Part shown: in pieces, positions 10,062 to 23,135 of the stretch
How positions within the stretch are numbered: the stretch's first letter is position 1
How the letters are laid out: each line of letters begins with the position of its first letter
Assembly (NCBI GenBank): GCA_954871525.1
Contig: OX940864.1
Coordinates: 6,814,001-6,878,000, forward strand
Origin: Parietaria judaica
Lineage: Eukaryota > Streptophyta > Magnoliopsida > Rosales > Urticaceae
DNA: 64,000 bases
Direction of reading: 5' to 3'
Notes under the pieces: generated by a model
The model's database searches: none
Seen by the model: only the letters and a program-made list of their open reading frames with translations
Told to the model about the DNA's origin: nothing
Program-made: the position numbers and the translations under genes

Positions 10062-13000
10062 ATGTCTTCATCATCAGAGTCACCAATCGACGGAGCTTTG
10101 GTTGCGCAGAAATCAGACTCCAGAGAAGACACAGTTACACTCCATTACCCCATGCTCACGAAGAGCAATTACGCCGTGTGGGCGTTGAAGATGAGGGTGA
10201 ATCTGCAGGCGCAGGGAGTATGGGAGGCCGTAGAGAACGGCGGTGTCGAAGGGCGCAAGGAAAGAATGGCTCTAGCCGCTATCTACCAAGCAGTTCCGGA
10301 AGAAGTTCTTCTCATGCTTGCCGAGAAAGATTCCGCGAAGGAAGCATGGAAAACTCTTCATACCATGCACATGGGCGCAGATCGCGTCAAGGAGGCAAAG
10401 GTCCAGACCTTGAAGAGTGAGTTCGAGGTCATGAGGATGAGGGAGAGCGAATCAATTGATGATTTCGCTATGCGGCTCACGTCCATTGTGACCGGCATAC
10501 ACTCGCTGGGAGACAAGGTGGAGGAGACCACCGTCGTCAAGAAATTTCTCCGAGCAGTGCCTCACAGGTACATGCAGATCGTGACGTGGATCGAGCAGTT
10601 CGGCGATCTCAAGACCATGTCGGTCGAGGAGGTTGTTGGTCGTCTCAAGGCCCACGAAGAGAGACTTCGGGGTTACGGTGACAAAGACGAGGAGAAGAAC
10701 CTCCTGCTCACGCATGAAGAGTGGACGGCCAGACAGCGGAAAACCGGGGGAACCGAGTTTTTGTCATATTCCTCAGATCGGAGTAGCTTTGGTGGAGCAG
10801 TCCGAGGACGCGGACAAGGTCGTGGACGGGGTCGAGGTCGGGACATGCGAGGTCGCGGCAGTGGATCTACCCGTCAGGAAGGCACGACCAGGAGAGACAA
10901 GAGCACAGTGAAGTGCTACAATTGTCAGAAGCTTGGGCACTTTGCATCTGAGTACCGGAGCAGGAACCAGGGCGAAGAGGCGAATCTAGCGAGATTCCCA
11001 GACGACCAGCCAGCATTGTTGTTTGCCGAACAGGAAACGCACCTGGACGAACAGAATGGCGAGTGTGACGCCAAGGCCCGGGCAGAAGTGATCAGTGTGC
11101 CGATCAGCCCAGAGGCCGAGCAGACCTGTCCGGAGGAGACCAGCGAGAAGGTTTTCCTCATCGAGGATAAGGTTATTGCAAACCTCCTCGTAGACGGAGA
11201 GAAGAAGGTCAGTACCGACATATGGTACTTAGACAACGGAGCTAGCAACCACATGACTGAGGACCGAGCTAAGTTTGAAGAGCTCGATGAGAAGATCACG
11301 GGCAGCGTGAAATTCGGCGATGGATCAGTCGTAGAGATCAGAGGCAGAGGGTCAATCCTGTTCGAGTGCAAGAATGGCGACCAGTGTCTGATGACCCAGG
11401 TGTATTTCATCCCGAAGTTGAAAAGCAACATCATCAGTCTAGGACAGATGACTGAGATCGGGAACACGGTGTTGCTGCAAGGGTCCTACCTGAAGATGTG
11501 GACCAAGGAAGGAGAGCTGTTGATGAAGGTGGAGCGAACACCCAACAGACTCTACAAGATTCTCCTGAAGACATGCCAGCCCGTCTGTCTTATGGCATCG
11601 ATGGCAGACCCGGCTTGGCTATGGCACGCACGGCTCGGACACGTGAATTTTCACGCGCTCAAGATGATGGGCGAGAAGAAGATGGCCTTCGGGGTTTCCA
11701 AGATAGAACACCCCGACCAGCTATGTGAATGTTGCATGATCGCAAAGCAGGCGAGGATACCGTTTCCGATCAAGGCCAGGTTCCGAGCAGAGAAACCCTT
11801 ACAGTTGGTGCACGCAGATCTATGTGGTCCAGTCACCCCAGCAACTTTGGCAGGTAACAAGTACTTTCTTTTACTTGTTCATGATTACAGTCGCTGGATG
11901 TGGGTTTATATGCTTAAGGAGAAAAATGGAGCCTTTTAGGTCTTCAAGAAGTTCAAGAAGATCGTGGAGAATGGCTCGGTGCACAGGTTAAAGGTCTTGC
12001 GTACAGACCGAGGAGGAGAATTCACTTCCCAGCAGTTCGGAGAGTTCTGCGACCAGGAAGGAGTTCAACGTCACCTGTCTGCACCCCACACGCCCCAGCA
12101 GAATGGCGTAGTGGAAAGGCGAAACCGAACTGTGATGAACACAGCGAGGAGCTTGCTCAAGAGCATGCAAGTTCCAGCCCGGTTTTGGGCAGAAGCAGTA
12201 AGACATGTGGTCTACCTGCTTAATCGTTTGCCGACCAAAGCGCTAGCAGAGCGTACCCCCTACCAGGCGTGGAAAGGGAAGAAACCCCACTTAGAACATT
12301 TGCGAGTGTTCGGGTGCACCGCACACGTGAAGATTGCGAGGCCACATCTCAAGAAGTTGGATGACCGGAGTCAGAAGATGGTGTACCTTGGCGTTGAAGA
12401 AGGAAGCAAGGCACACAGATTCTACGATCCACGACGCGGCAGACTCCAAGTGAGCAGAGATGCTGTGTTCGAAGAGGAGATGAAGTGGGATTGGCGCGAC
12501 GAGAATGGAGAACCCGAGCAGAACTCAGTGGAGTTCATTGTCGAAGACGACCAGGATGTTGCCGAGAAGGAGCAGCCCGGAACACCCAGCTCGGAAACAA
12601 TCTTGCCAGAGACGAGAGAACCCAGCCCGGGAGAGAATAGCCCGGATACACCCAGGACACCAAGTCCGAGCAGGATCAGCCCGTCCAGTTCAGGAGACTC
12701 CTCCATAAAAGACGGCCCAAGAGGATTTCGTCCTCTAGCAGACGTTTACGATCAGACTCAAGAAGTGGAGATGAGCCTGGAGGAACTTTCTTTGTTGTGT
12801 GCTAAAGAACCAGCCAATTACCAGGAGGCAGCAGCCGAGCAGGAGTAGCAGGAAGCAATGAAGAAGGAGGTGGAGTCCATTGAGAAGAACAGGACATGAG
12901 AGCTTACCGACCTGCCCAAAGGTCATAATCCCATCGGCCTGAAGTGGGTGTATAAGCTGAAGAAGGACACTGAGGGGAATGTCCTTAAGCACAAGGCAAG

Positions 13001-14350
13001 GCTAGTAGCTAAAGGCTACGTGCAGAGGAAAGGCATAGACTTTGAAGAAGTCTTTGCTCCAGTAGCAAGACTGGACACGATCAGACTCATCCTAGCCCTA
13101 GCAGCTCATCGAGGTTGGGAAATTCACCATCTGGATGTCAAATCGGCATTCCTAAACGGTGACCTCGAAGAAGAAGTGTACGTCAAGCAACCAGAGGGGT
13201 TCGGCGTCACGGGCAAGGAGCAGAAGGTGTACAAGCTATCCAAGGCCTTATACGGGTTAAAATAAGCACCAAGAGCGTGGAACATCCGCCTTGACAAGAG
13301 CTTGAAGAATCTTGGATTCACAAAGTGCTTGAGCGAGCAGGCAGTCTACACCAGGAGTACCGGGCAGGAAACTCTGATCGTGGGAGTGTATGTGGACGAC
13401 CTGATCGTCACAGGATCCAGCGCAGGAGGCGTAGATGGGTTCAAGCAGCAGATGATGGCCGAATTCGAGATGAGTGACCTCGGATTACTTTCGTACTACC
13501 TTGGTCTCGAGGTGGAACAGAAGAAGGACTGCATTACGCTGAAGCAGTCGGCCTACGCGAAGAAGATCCTTAAACAGTTCGAGATGGCGGACTGTAACTC
13601 GAGCAAGTACCCTATGGAGGCGAAGCTGCAGCTCGGGAAGGATGCTGAAGGGAGAAGAGTGGATCCCACGGAGTACAGACGCGTGATCGGGTGCCTAAGG
13701 TACCTCACCCACACCCGACCAGACATTTCACACGCAGTCGGGATAGTCAGTCGATACATGGAGAAGCCCACGAGTGCACACCAGCAGGCGGTGAAGCACA
13801 TCTTGCGTTACGTGAAGGGCACGACGGACTACGGGATCCAATACAACAGAGGAAGTGGAGCAGAAGTACTAGTCGGCTTTACGGACAGTGATCTGGCCGG
13901 TGATATCGATGACAGGAAGAGTACCGGAGGGATGGCGTTCTACCTCAACGGAAACCTGATCACCTGGCAGTCTCAAAAGCAGCAGACAGTAGCTCTATCC
14001 TCATGCGAAGCAGAGTTCATGGCGGCAACCGCAGCAGCATGTCAAGCTATGTGGTTGAAGGGGCTACTTAGTGAAGTGACCGGATCCGAGCAGAGACCAG
14101 CTACTCTCTACGTGGACAACAAGTCTGCAATTGCGTTGATGAAGAATCCAGTGTTCCATGGACGGAGCAAACACATTGACACGAAGTTTCACTACATTCG
14201 TGAGTGTGTGGAGAAGCGAGAGATCATCGTGGAGTTCGTCAACACGAGGGAGCAACGGGCAGACATTCTTACTAAGGCTCTAGGGAGAGTCAAGTTCGAA
14301 GAGATGAGAGAGCTGCTCGGAGTGAAGAGAGTGGAAGCAAGTCAAGCTTA
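10062..14350 (+). pseudogene. Copia Gag-Pol polyprotein with four nonsense mutations
   Basis: A single reading frame starts at ATG 10062, 15 nt after the primer-binding site. In order: gag; zinc knuckle CYNCQKLGHFASEY (about 10914-10956); aspartic protease LDNGAS (about 11230); integrase with HARLGH, the CECC pair and HADLCGP / RTDRGGEF / VVERRN acidic residues (11610-12200); reverse transcriptase with VYVDDL (about 13388); RNase H to about 14290. Four in-frame stops interrupt it: TAG 11937, TAG 12846, TGA 12897 and TAA 13263. The reading frame is otherwise intact, without frameshifts. The last zinc-knuckle ligand is Tyr instead of Cys. Each lesion can be explained by one G:C to A:T transition. 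Beyond the tract the frame stays open into the 3' LTR until 14666. It cannot make its own enzymes but could be mobilised by a related active copy. Confidence 0.93.
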
Positions 14351-14360
14351 CGGGGGAGAA

Positions 14361-14913
14361 TGTGAGCTTAAGCTTGACTTAGTCCGGATGACGACCAGAA
14401 CCCAGGACGGGCAGAAACACTTGCGAGGAGTCAGCCCGGGTACCGACCAGAACAGAAGACGGACAGCTGTTCAGCCCAGCTCGGGTGAACACGAGCAAAA
14501 CGTCCGGATAGAAGGCAAGCCCGGCCAGAGGCAGACGAGCAGGCCAGCTCGGGGACAGAGAAGCTGTCCGGGCAGGAAAGGGAAAGTCAGCAACTACCCA
14601 GCAAGGAAAGCGCGTAGCTTGAGGAACAAGCAAAGATCAAGTCAAAGATTTGATAGGATTATTTAGGGTAGTTTCCTGATTTTGTGCGATTTGGTTAGCT
14701 AGGGTTTCGCCTTTGTGAGGCTATAAATATACCTAGCATGTACACTTTGTAAAGTGTAGAGTCCATTAGAATTTCGAGTTTATCTCCTTGTATTTAGCCT
14801 TCGATTATTAATCAGAGAATTTCTTCTCCCAAAAGCTTGTGTCCTTTATTTTTGGTTCGATTTCTTTTGGTGTTATTCGTGTTCTTTGCATATCCGTGAA
14901 TTGGGATCCAACA
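14361..14913 (+). repeat. 3' LTR of the first Copia element
   Basis: 553 bp, begins TGTGAGCTTAAG and ends CCAACA, followed by the target duplication ATAAT. Supplies the polyadenylation region of the element. Confidence 0.95.
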
Positions 14914-14918
14914 ATAAT

Positions 14919-15351
14919 TATATGCATTCATTTTTTTTAAAATAAATCTAAACTCTTTAAAAAATGGAATCCCGCTTCTTTTGTGTTAGAGCATGCAATG
15001 TCATCCGCTTGAGATTTATATATATATATATAGAGAGAGAGAAAGAAAATAAAAAATAAATGAGACTTTATTATTGGTAAGATTTTTTTATAAGAAAAAA
15101 AAATTCTAAATTCTAAGAAAAATGGATTTCTCAATGTTTGATTTCATTGTGCCACGTTAACTTGTGAGTTCCTCCTTTTATAATATATAGAATTAATCTA
15201 GATATTAATATATCTAAATATGCCGCTCCAAAAAAATTAATATGTTAAATTAATAATTAGTTTTTAAAAAATTAATTGGAAACCGAAAATGCTGAAAATT
15301 GTAGTTCCTACTTGTCTATTTTTAAAACCGAAACCGGAAATTTTGAAATTT
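14919..15351. other. AT-rich spacer
   Basis: No gene seen. Holds short TA and GA runs near 15018-15045 and repeated AAACCGAAA motifs. Confidence 0.5.
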
Positions 15352-15585
15352 TTTAATTCCAACTTATTTATTTTTAAAACCGAAACTAGATACTCCATTA
15401 CTACAGATTTCGTAAGTACTATTTTACCCGATAGAAGAGGAGTTATATATTATACTCATCAGCAATAGTTAAAGGAACAATCATATATTCAGTAAATTTA
15501 TTTAGTGCTACACTAGATGATTGGTTGTGGGTCCAAATTTTATACATACATCCAATCAAACTCATTCACTGATTTCTCATTTGTT
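15352..15585 (+). repeat. Dispersed repeat, copy 1
   Basis: The stretch from TTTAATTCCAACTTATTTAT through CTGATTTCTCATTTGTT recurs at 26605-26846 with only a few differences. Its last 64 bp (15522-15585) also recur at 24070-24133. The family has no coding capacity. Confidence 0.8.
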
Positions 15586-16320
15586 AGAAATTTCTTCGAG
15601 GTTGAAAACATCACGGCTTGAATCGTGCATATGATCACTTTCCTAATAGTGTTTCGAGCACTCAAAAACGTCTTCAAGTCTGCTTGCAAAAACACCCAGG
15701 ATAAGACAAGCCTTTGGCCGGGAAATCGCAAGACGAAGCGAAGTTCCGACTGTAAGCAAGAACGCGTTTCTGGAAGTGTTTTTCTGAGAGTAGGAAATGA
15801 TACAGAGAGCAGAATATTTATGTTTCAGAAAACGAAAATAAAAAGACCCAAAAACAGTTACACGTTGTGAAGGTAGCGACCCTTCACAAGTGGCAGTTAT
15901 TGGTCTGAAAATGGAAAACGAAAAAAAAAAAACGGTCAAAAACCGCCCCCAACGGCTAGTAACTGCCGACTGACACGTGGCGAGGCAAGAAAGCCCGAGA
16001 CGTGAGCCACGTGCTTAAGTGCGCCTACGCCCTACGCACCCGACCCCGATCCCGATCCTGAGCCTGACCCCGGCCACGCACCCGACCCCGAGCCCGGGCC
16101 GGTGTCGCCGGTGGCGACACCGGCGAGGGCGGCGTTGCGAAAGCGTGAGGTGGCATGGTCTCGCCACCTCGCCTCCACACGGCACTCATGTGGCATACTT
16201 ATCACTATGCCACATGTTGAGCTCACATCACTATTGTTTTCCTTATATATTGCACAAACTCTTTGTATTTAATCAATGTGGGACTTTTCACATTCCCACA
16301 TTTACTCTCCACTCATCACA
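15582..16320 (-). mobile_element. LTR-like sequence left of the tandem array
   Basis: Starts TGTTAGAAA and ends CATCACA, so it has TG...CA ends and could be read on either strand. The minus strand shows AAAAGTCCCACATTG close to its start and then a TATATAAGG box, the usual order in Copia LTRs, so minus orientation is favoured. The part 16020-16320 recurs at 23737-24010. Its flanks (TCATT before, TTATT after) match at 4 of 5 bases, which fits a solo LTR but does not prove it. The GC-rich interior includes the palindrome GGTGTCGCCGGTGGCGACACC. Confidence 0.55.
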
Positions 16321-16831
16321 TTATTTTTATGAATTAAATTGTCGTTGCTTTAGTTTTTTATAATGACAAGTGAATTACATAGTGAAAAAGTACATAGTAC
16401 TGAAAACTATGTGACAAAAAAAAAAGTACATAGTGAAAAAAAAGTACACATGTAAATGTACTGTTCAATTGGTAAATTCACACGGGAGTACATTCATTTT
16501 TTTCATATTCAATCACTATATATTGATCGTATTCATTCATAACTTCACTCATATTCCCTTCACTTCAATCATATTCCCTTCACTTCATTCATATTCATTA
16601 AGGATGAGTGTTTGTACCGGTGTTTGAAGAGGTCTTTATTTTTGTTGAGATTTTGTGTTTATTTTTTCTTGCAATGTAAGTAAATATGGTGTTTGTATCT
16701 TACTAATTACTATAGTGCTTTAGAATAGTTTGCAAAGAAGCAACATTTCTTCATTTCTATCTATATTATCAATCTATAAAAAGTTAATTTTTTTCATGGA
16801 AAATAAACCATATTGGTGTGATCTTAAAGTA

Positions 16832-16894
<63 letters not shown>

Positions 16895-17680
16895 TTGATG
16901 CGCACACTAATAAGTTCTTTATTTTAATTTGGTATGTTCTTCAAGCAAATTAACCATAGGCAAACTAAAGAAAACAATAATAAAAAATTTTACACATGTA
17001 AGAGAGATTGCTTTTATGTGAGAAAATAGAATCGTGTAGACATAGCTAGCAGTTAACACCTTATACATGTTGGTCCGTACCTCCAGCAACAATACATGTT
17101 GCTCATGAACTAACATTACATTTGGCGTAGAAAATAGTTTAAATGGCATTTGATTTCTAAAAATTATTATTTTTATGAATTAAATTATCGTTGCTTTAGT
17201 TTTTGATAATGACAAGTGAATTACATAGTGAAAAAGTACGTAGTACTGAAAACTATGTGACAAAAAAAAGTACACAGTGAAAAAAAAAAGTACACATGTA
17301 AATGTACTGATCAATTGGTAAATTCACACGGGAGTACATTCATTTTTTCATATTCAATCACTATATATTGATCATATTCATTCATAACTCCACTCATATT
17401 CCCTTCACTTCAATCATATTCCCTCCACTTCATTCATATTCATTAAGGATGAGTGTTTGTACCGGTGTTTGAAGAGGTCTTTATTTTTGTTGAGATTTTG
17501 TGTTTATTTTTTCTTGCAATGTAAGTAAATATGGTGTTTGTATCTTACTAAATACTATAGTGCTTTAGAATAGTTTGCAAAGAAGCAACATTTCTTCATT
17601 TCTATCTATATTATCAATCTATAAAAAGTTAATTTTTTTCATGGAAAATAAACCATATTGGTGTGATCTTAAAGTACTAA

Positions 17681-17711
<31 letters not shown>

Positions 17712-18497
17712 TTGATGCGCACACTAATAAGTTCTTTATTTTAATTTGGTATGTTCTTCAAGCAAATTAACCATAGGCAAACTAAAGAAAACAATAATAA
17801 AAACTTTTACACATGTAAGAGAGATTGCTTTTATGTGAGAAAATAGAATCGTGTAGACATAGTTAGCAGTTAACACCTTATACATGTTGGTCCGTACCTC
17901 CAGCAACAATATATGTTGCTCATGAACTAACATGACATTTGGCGTAGAAAATAGTTTAAATGACATTTGATTTCTAATAATTATTATTTTTATGAATTAA
18001 ATTATCGCTGCTTTAGTTTTTGATAATGACAAGTGAATTACATAGTGAAAAAGTACGTAGTACTGAAAACTATGTGACAAAAAAAAGTACACAGTGAAAA
18101 AAAAAGTACACATGTAAATGTACTGATCAATTGGTAAATTCACACGGGAGTACATTCATTTTTTCAAATTCAATCACTATATATTGATCGTATTCATTCA
18201 TAACTTCACTCATATTCCCTTCACTTCAATCATATTCCCTTCACTTCACTTCATTCATATTCATTAACGATGAGTGTTTGTACCAGTGTTTGAAGAGGTC
18301 TTTATTTTTGTTGAGATTTTGTGTTTATTTTTTCTTGCAATGTAAGTAAATATGGTGTTTGTATCTTACTAATTATTATAGTGCTTTAGAATAGTTTACC
18401 AAGAAGCAACATTTCTTCATTTCTATCTATATTATCAATCTATAAAAAGTTAATTTTTTTCATGGAAAATAAACCATATTGGTGTGATCTTAAAGTA

Positions 18498-18536
<39 letters not shown>

Positions 18537-20115
18537 TTGATGCGCACACTAATAAGTTCTTTATTTTAATTTGGTATGTTCTTCAAGCAAATTAACCATA
18601 GGCAAACTAAAGAAAACAATAATAAAAACTTTTACACATGTAAGAGAGATTGCTTTTATGTGAGAAAATAGAATCGTGTAGACATATTTAGCAGTTAACA
18701 CCTTATACATGTTGATCCGTACCTCCAGCAACAATACATGTTGCTCATGAACTAACATTACATTTGGCGTAGAAAATAGTTTAAATGGCATTTGATTTCT
18801 AATAATTATTATTTTTATGAATTAAATTATCGCTGCTTTAGTTTTTGATAATGACAAGTGAATTACATAGTGCAAAAGTACGTAGTACTGAAAACTATGT
18901 GACAAAAAAAAGTACACAGTGAAAAAAAAGTACACATGTAAATGTACTGATCAATTGGTAAATTCACACGGGAGTACATCCATTTTTTCATATTCAATCA
19001 CTATATATTGATCGTATTCATTCATAACTTCACTCATATTCCCTTCACTTCAATCATATTCCCTTCATTTCCTTCATATTCATTAAGGATGAGTGTTTGT
19101 ACCGGTGTATGAAGAGGTCTTTATTTTTGTTGAGATTTTGTGTTTATTTTTTCTTGCAATGTAAGTAAATATGGTGTTTGTATCTTACTAATTACTATAG
19201 TGCTTTAGAATAGTTTGCAAAGAAGCAACATTTCTTCATTTCTATCTATATTATCAATCTATAAAAAGTTAATTTTTTTCATAGAAAATAAACCATATTG
19301 GTGTGATCTTAAAGTACTAATATATATATATGTATATTTGATGCGCACACTAATAAGTTCTTTATTTTAATTTAGTATTCTTCAAGCAAATTAACCATAG
19401 GCAAACTAAAGAAAACAATAATAAAAACTTTTACACATGTAAGAGAGATTGCTTTTATGTGAGAAAATAGAATCGTGTAGACATAGTTAGCAGTTAACAC
19501 GTTATACACGTTGATCCGTACCTCCAGCAACAATACATGTTGCTCATGAACTAACATTACATTTGGCGTAGAAAATAGTTTAAATGGCATTTGATTTCTA
19601 ATAATTATTATTTTTATGAATTAAATTATCGCTGCTTTAGTTTTTGATAATGACAAGTGAATTACATAGTGAAAAAGTACGTAGTACTGAAAACTATGTG
19701 ACAAAAAAAAGTACACGGTGAAAAAAAAGTACACATGTAAATGTACTGATCAATTGGTAAATTCACACGGGAGTACATTCATTTTTTCATATTCAATCAC
19801 TATATATTGATCGTATTCATTCATAACTTCACTCATATTCCCTTCACTTCAATCATATTCCCTTCACTTCATTCATATTCATTAAGGATGAGTGTTTGTA
19901 CCGGTGTTTGAAGAGGTCTTTATTTTTGTTGAGATTTTGTGTTTATTTTTTCTTGCAATGTAAGTAAATATGGTGTTTGTATCTTACTAATTACTATAGT
20001 GCTTTAGAATAGTTTGCAAAGAAGCAACATTTCTTCATTTCTATCTATATTATCAATCTATAAAAAGTTAAATTTTTTCATGGAAAATAAACCATATTGG
20101 TGTGATCTTAAAGTA

Positions 20116-20150
<35 letters not shown>

Positions 20151-21744
20151 ATATTTGATGCGCACACTAATAAGTTCTTTATTTTAATTTGGTATGTTCT
20201 TCAAGCAAATTAACCATAGACAAACTAAAGAAAACAATAATAAAAACTTTTACACATGTAAGAGAGATTGCTTTTATGTGAGAAAATAGAATCGTGTAGA
20301 CATAGTTAGCAGTTAACACCTTATACACGTTGATCCGTACCTCCAGCAACAATACATGTTGCTCATGAACTAACATTACATTTGGCGTAGAAAATAGTTT
20401 AAATGACATTTGATTTCTAATAATTATTATTTTTATGAATTAAATTATCGCTGCTTTAGTTTTTGATAATGACAAGTGAATTACATAGTGAAAAAGTACG
20501 TAGTACTGAAAACTATGTGACAAAAAAAAGTACACGGTGAAAAAAAAGTACACATGTAAATGTACTGATCAATTGGTAAATTCACACGGGAGTACATTCA
20601 TTTTTTCATATTCAATCACTATATATTGATCGTATTCATTCATAACTTCACTCATATTCCCTTCACTTCAATCATATTCCCTTCACTTCATTCATATTCA
20701 TTAAGGATGAGTGTTTGTACCGATGTTTGAAGAGGTCTTTATTTTTGTTGAGATTTTGTGTTTATTTTTTCTTGCAATGTAAGTAAATATGGTGTTTGTA
20801 TCTTACTAATTACTATAGCGCTTTAGAATAGTTTGCAAAGAAGCAACATTTCTTCATTTCTATCTATATTATCAATCTATAAAAAGTTAATTTTTTTCAT
20901 GGAAAATAAACCATATTGGTGTGATCTTAAAGTACTAATATATATATATATATATGTATATTTGATGCGCACACTAATAAGTTCTTTATTTTAATTTGGT
21001 ATGTTCTTCAAGCAAATTAACCATAGGCAAACTAAAGGAAACAATAATAAAAACTTTTACACATGTAAGAGAGATTGCTTTTATGTGAGAAAATAGAATC
21101 GTGTAGACATAGTTAGCAGTTAACACCTTATACATGTTGGTCCGTACCTCCAGCAACAATACATGTTGCTCATGAACTAACATTACATTTGGCGTAGAAA
21201 ATAGTTTAAATGGCATTTGATTTCTAATAATTATTATTTTTATGAATTAAATTATCGCTGCTTTAGTTTTTGATAATGACAAGTGAATTACATAGTGAAA
21301 AAGTACGTAGTACTGAAAACTATGTGACAAAAAAAAGTACACAGTGAAAAAAAAAAAGTACACATGTAAATGTACTGATCAATTGGTAAATTAACACGGG
21401 AGTACATTCATTTTTTCATATTCAATCACTATATATTGATCGTATTCATTCATAACTTCACTCATATTCCCTTCACTTCAATCATATTCCCTTCACTTCA
21501 TTCATATTCATTAAGGATGAGTGTTTGTACCGGTGTTTGAAGAGGTCTTTATTTTTGTTGAGATTTTGTGTTTATTTTTTCTTGCAATGTAAGTAAATAT
21601 GGTGTTTGTATCTTACTAATTACTATAGCGCTTTAGAATAGTTTGCAAAGAAGCAACATTTCTTCATTTCTATCTATATTATCAATCTATAAAAAGTTAA
21701 TTTTTTTCATGGAAAATAAACCATATTGGTGTGATCTTAAAGTA

Positions 21745-21778
<34 letters not shown>

Positions 21779-23135
21779 ATGCGCACACTAATAAGTTCTT
21801 TATTTTAATTTGGTATGTTCTTCAAGCAAATTAACCATAGGCAAACTAAAGGAAACAATAATAAAAACTTTTACACATGTAAGAGAGATTGCTTTTATGT
21901 GAGAAAATAGAATCGTGTAGACATAGTTAGCAGTTAACACCTTATACATGTTGGTCCGTACCTCCAGCAACAATACATGTTGCTCATGAACTAACATTAC
22001 ATTTGGCGTAGAAAATAGTTTAAATGGCATTTGATTTCTAATAATTATTATTTTTATGAATTAAATTATCGCTGCTTTAGTTTTTGATAATGACAAGTGA
22101 ATTACATAGTGAAAAAGTACGTAGTACTGAAAACTATGTGACAAAAAAAAGTACACAGTGAAAAAAAAAAGTACACATGTAAATGTACTGATCAATTGGT
22201 AAATTAACACGGGAGTACATTCATTTTTTCATATTCAATCACTATATATTGATCGTATTCATTCATAACTTCACTCATATTCCCTTCACTTCAATCATAT
22301 TCCCTTCACTTCATTCATATTCATTAAGGATGAGTGTTTGTACCGGTGTTTGAAGAGGTCTTTATTTTTGTTGAGATTTTGTGTTTATTTTTTCTTGCAA
22401 TGTAAGTAAATATGGTGTATGTATCTTACTAATTACTATAGCGCTTTAGAATAGTTTGTAAAGAAGCAACATTTCTTCATTTCTATCTATATTATCAATC
22501 TATAAAAAGTTAATTTTTTTCATGGAAAATAAACCATATTGGTGTGATCTTAAAGTACTAATATATATATGTATATTTGATGCGCACACTAGTAAGTTCT
22601 TTATTTTAATTTGGTATGTTCTTCAAGCAAATTAACCATAGGCAAACTAAAGGAAACAATAATAAAAACTTTTACACATGTAAGAGAGATTACTTTTATG
22701 TGAGAAAATAGAATCGTGTAGACATAGTTAGCAGTTAACACCTTATACATGTTGGTCCGTACCTCCAGCAACAATACATGTTGCTCATGAACTAACTTTA
22801 CATTTGGCGTAGAAAATAGTTTAAATGGCATTTGATTTCTAATAATTATTATTTTTATGAATTAAATTGTCGTTGCTTTAGTTTTTGATAATGACAAGTG
22901 AATTATATAGTGAAAAAGTACATAGTACTGAAAACTATGTGACAAAAAAAGTACACAGTGAAAAAAAAGTACACATGTAAATGTACTGATCAATTGATAA
23001 ATTCTCACGGGAGTACATTCATTTTTTCATATTAAATCACTATATATTGATCGGAATCATTCATAACTTCACTTATATTCCCTTTACTTCAATCATATTC
23101 TCTTCACTTCATTCATATTCATTAAGGATGAGTGT
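16321..23135 (+). repeat. Tandem array, ~0.8-kb unit, eight full copies plus a partial ninth
   Basis: Head-to-tail units begin with TTATTTTTATGAATTAAATT at 16321, 17167, 17984, 18809, 19608, 20427, 21234, 22048 and 22849. Unit lengths are 846, 817, 825, 799, 819, 807, 814 and 801 bp; the ninth stops after 287 bp at 23135. Most length change comes from one internal TA microsatellite, which ranges from about 10 to more than 50 bp. Units are otherwise nearly identical, with scattered substitutions. Each carries TCATATTC/CCTTCACTTC direct repeats and, on the minus strand, the same 72-76-codon ORF. Similarity to any gene is not recognised. It behaves like a local satellite. Confidence 0.97.
16834..16888. 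repeat. Longest TA microsatellite of the array
   Basis: The TA tract in unit 1 is much longer than in the other units, where it shrinks to about 12 bp in units 4 and 8. It is the main source of length differences between units. Confidence 0.9.

Larger units (their letters stand above)
9481..14913 (+). mobile_element. Ty1/Copia LTR retrotransposon (full length, defective)
   Basis: LTRs of 553 bp at 9481-10033 and 14361-14913 differ at only two positions by eye. The element is flanked by the 5-bp duplication ATAAT (9476-9480 and 14914-14918). A primer-binding site complementary to initiator tRNA-Met (TGGTATCAGAGC, 10036-10047) follows the 5' LTR, and a polypurine tract (CGGGGGAGAA, 14351-14360) precedes the 3' LTR. 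The gene order protease, integrase, reverse transcriptase, RNase H identifies Copia. Structurally complete and young, but the coding frame holds four stop codons. Confidence 0.97.
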
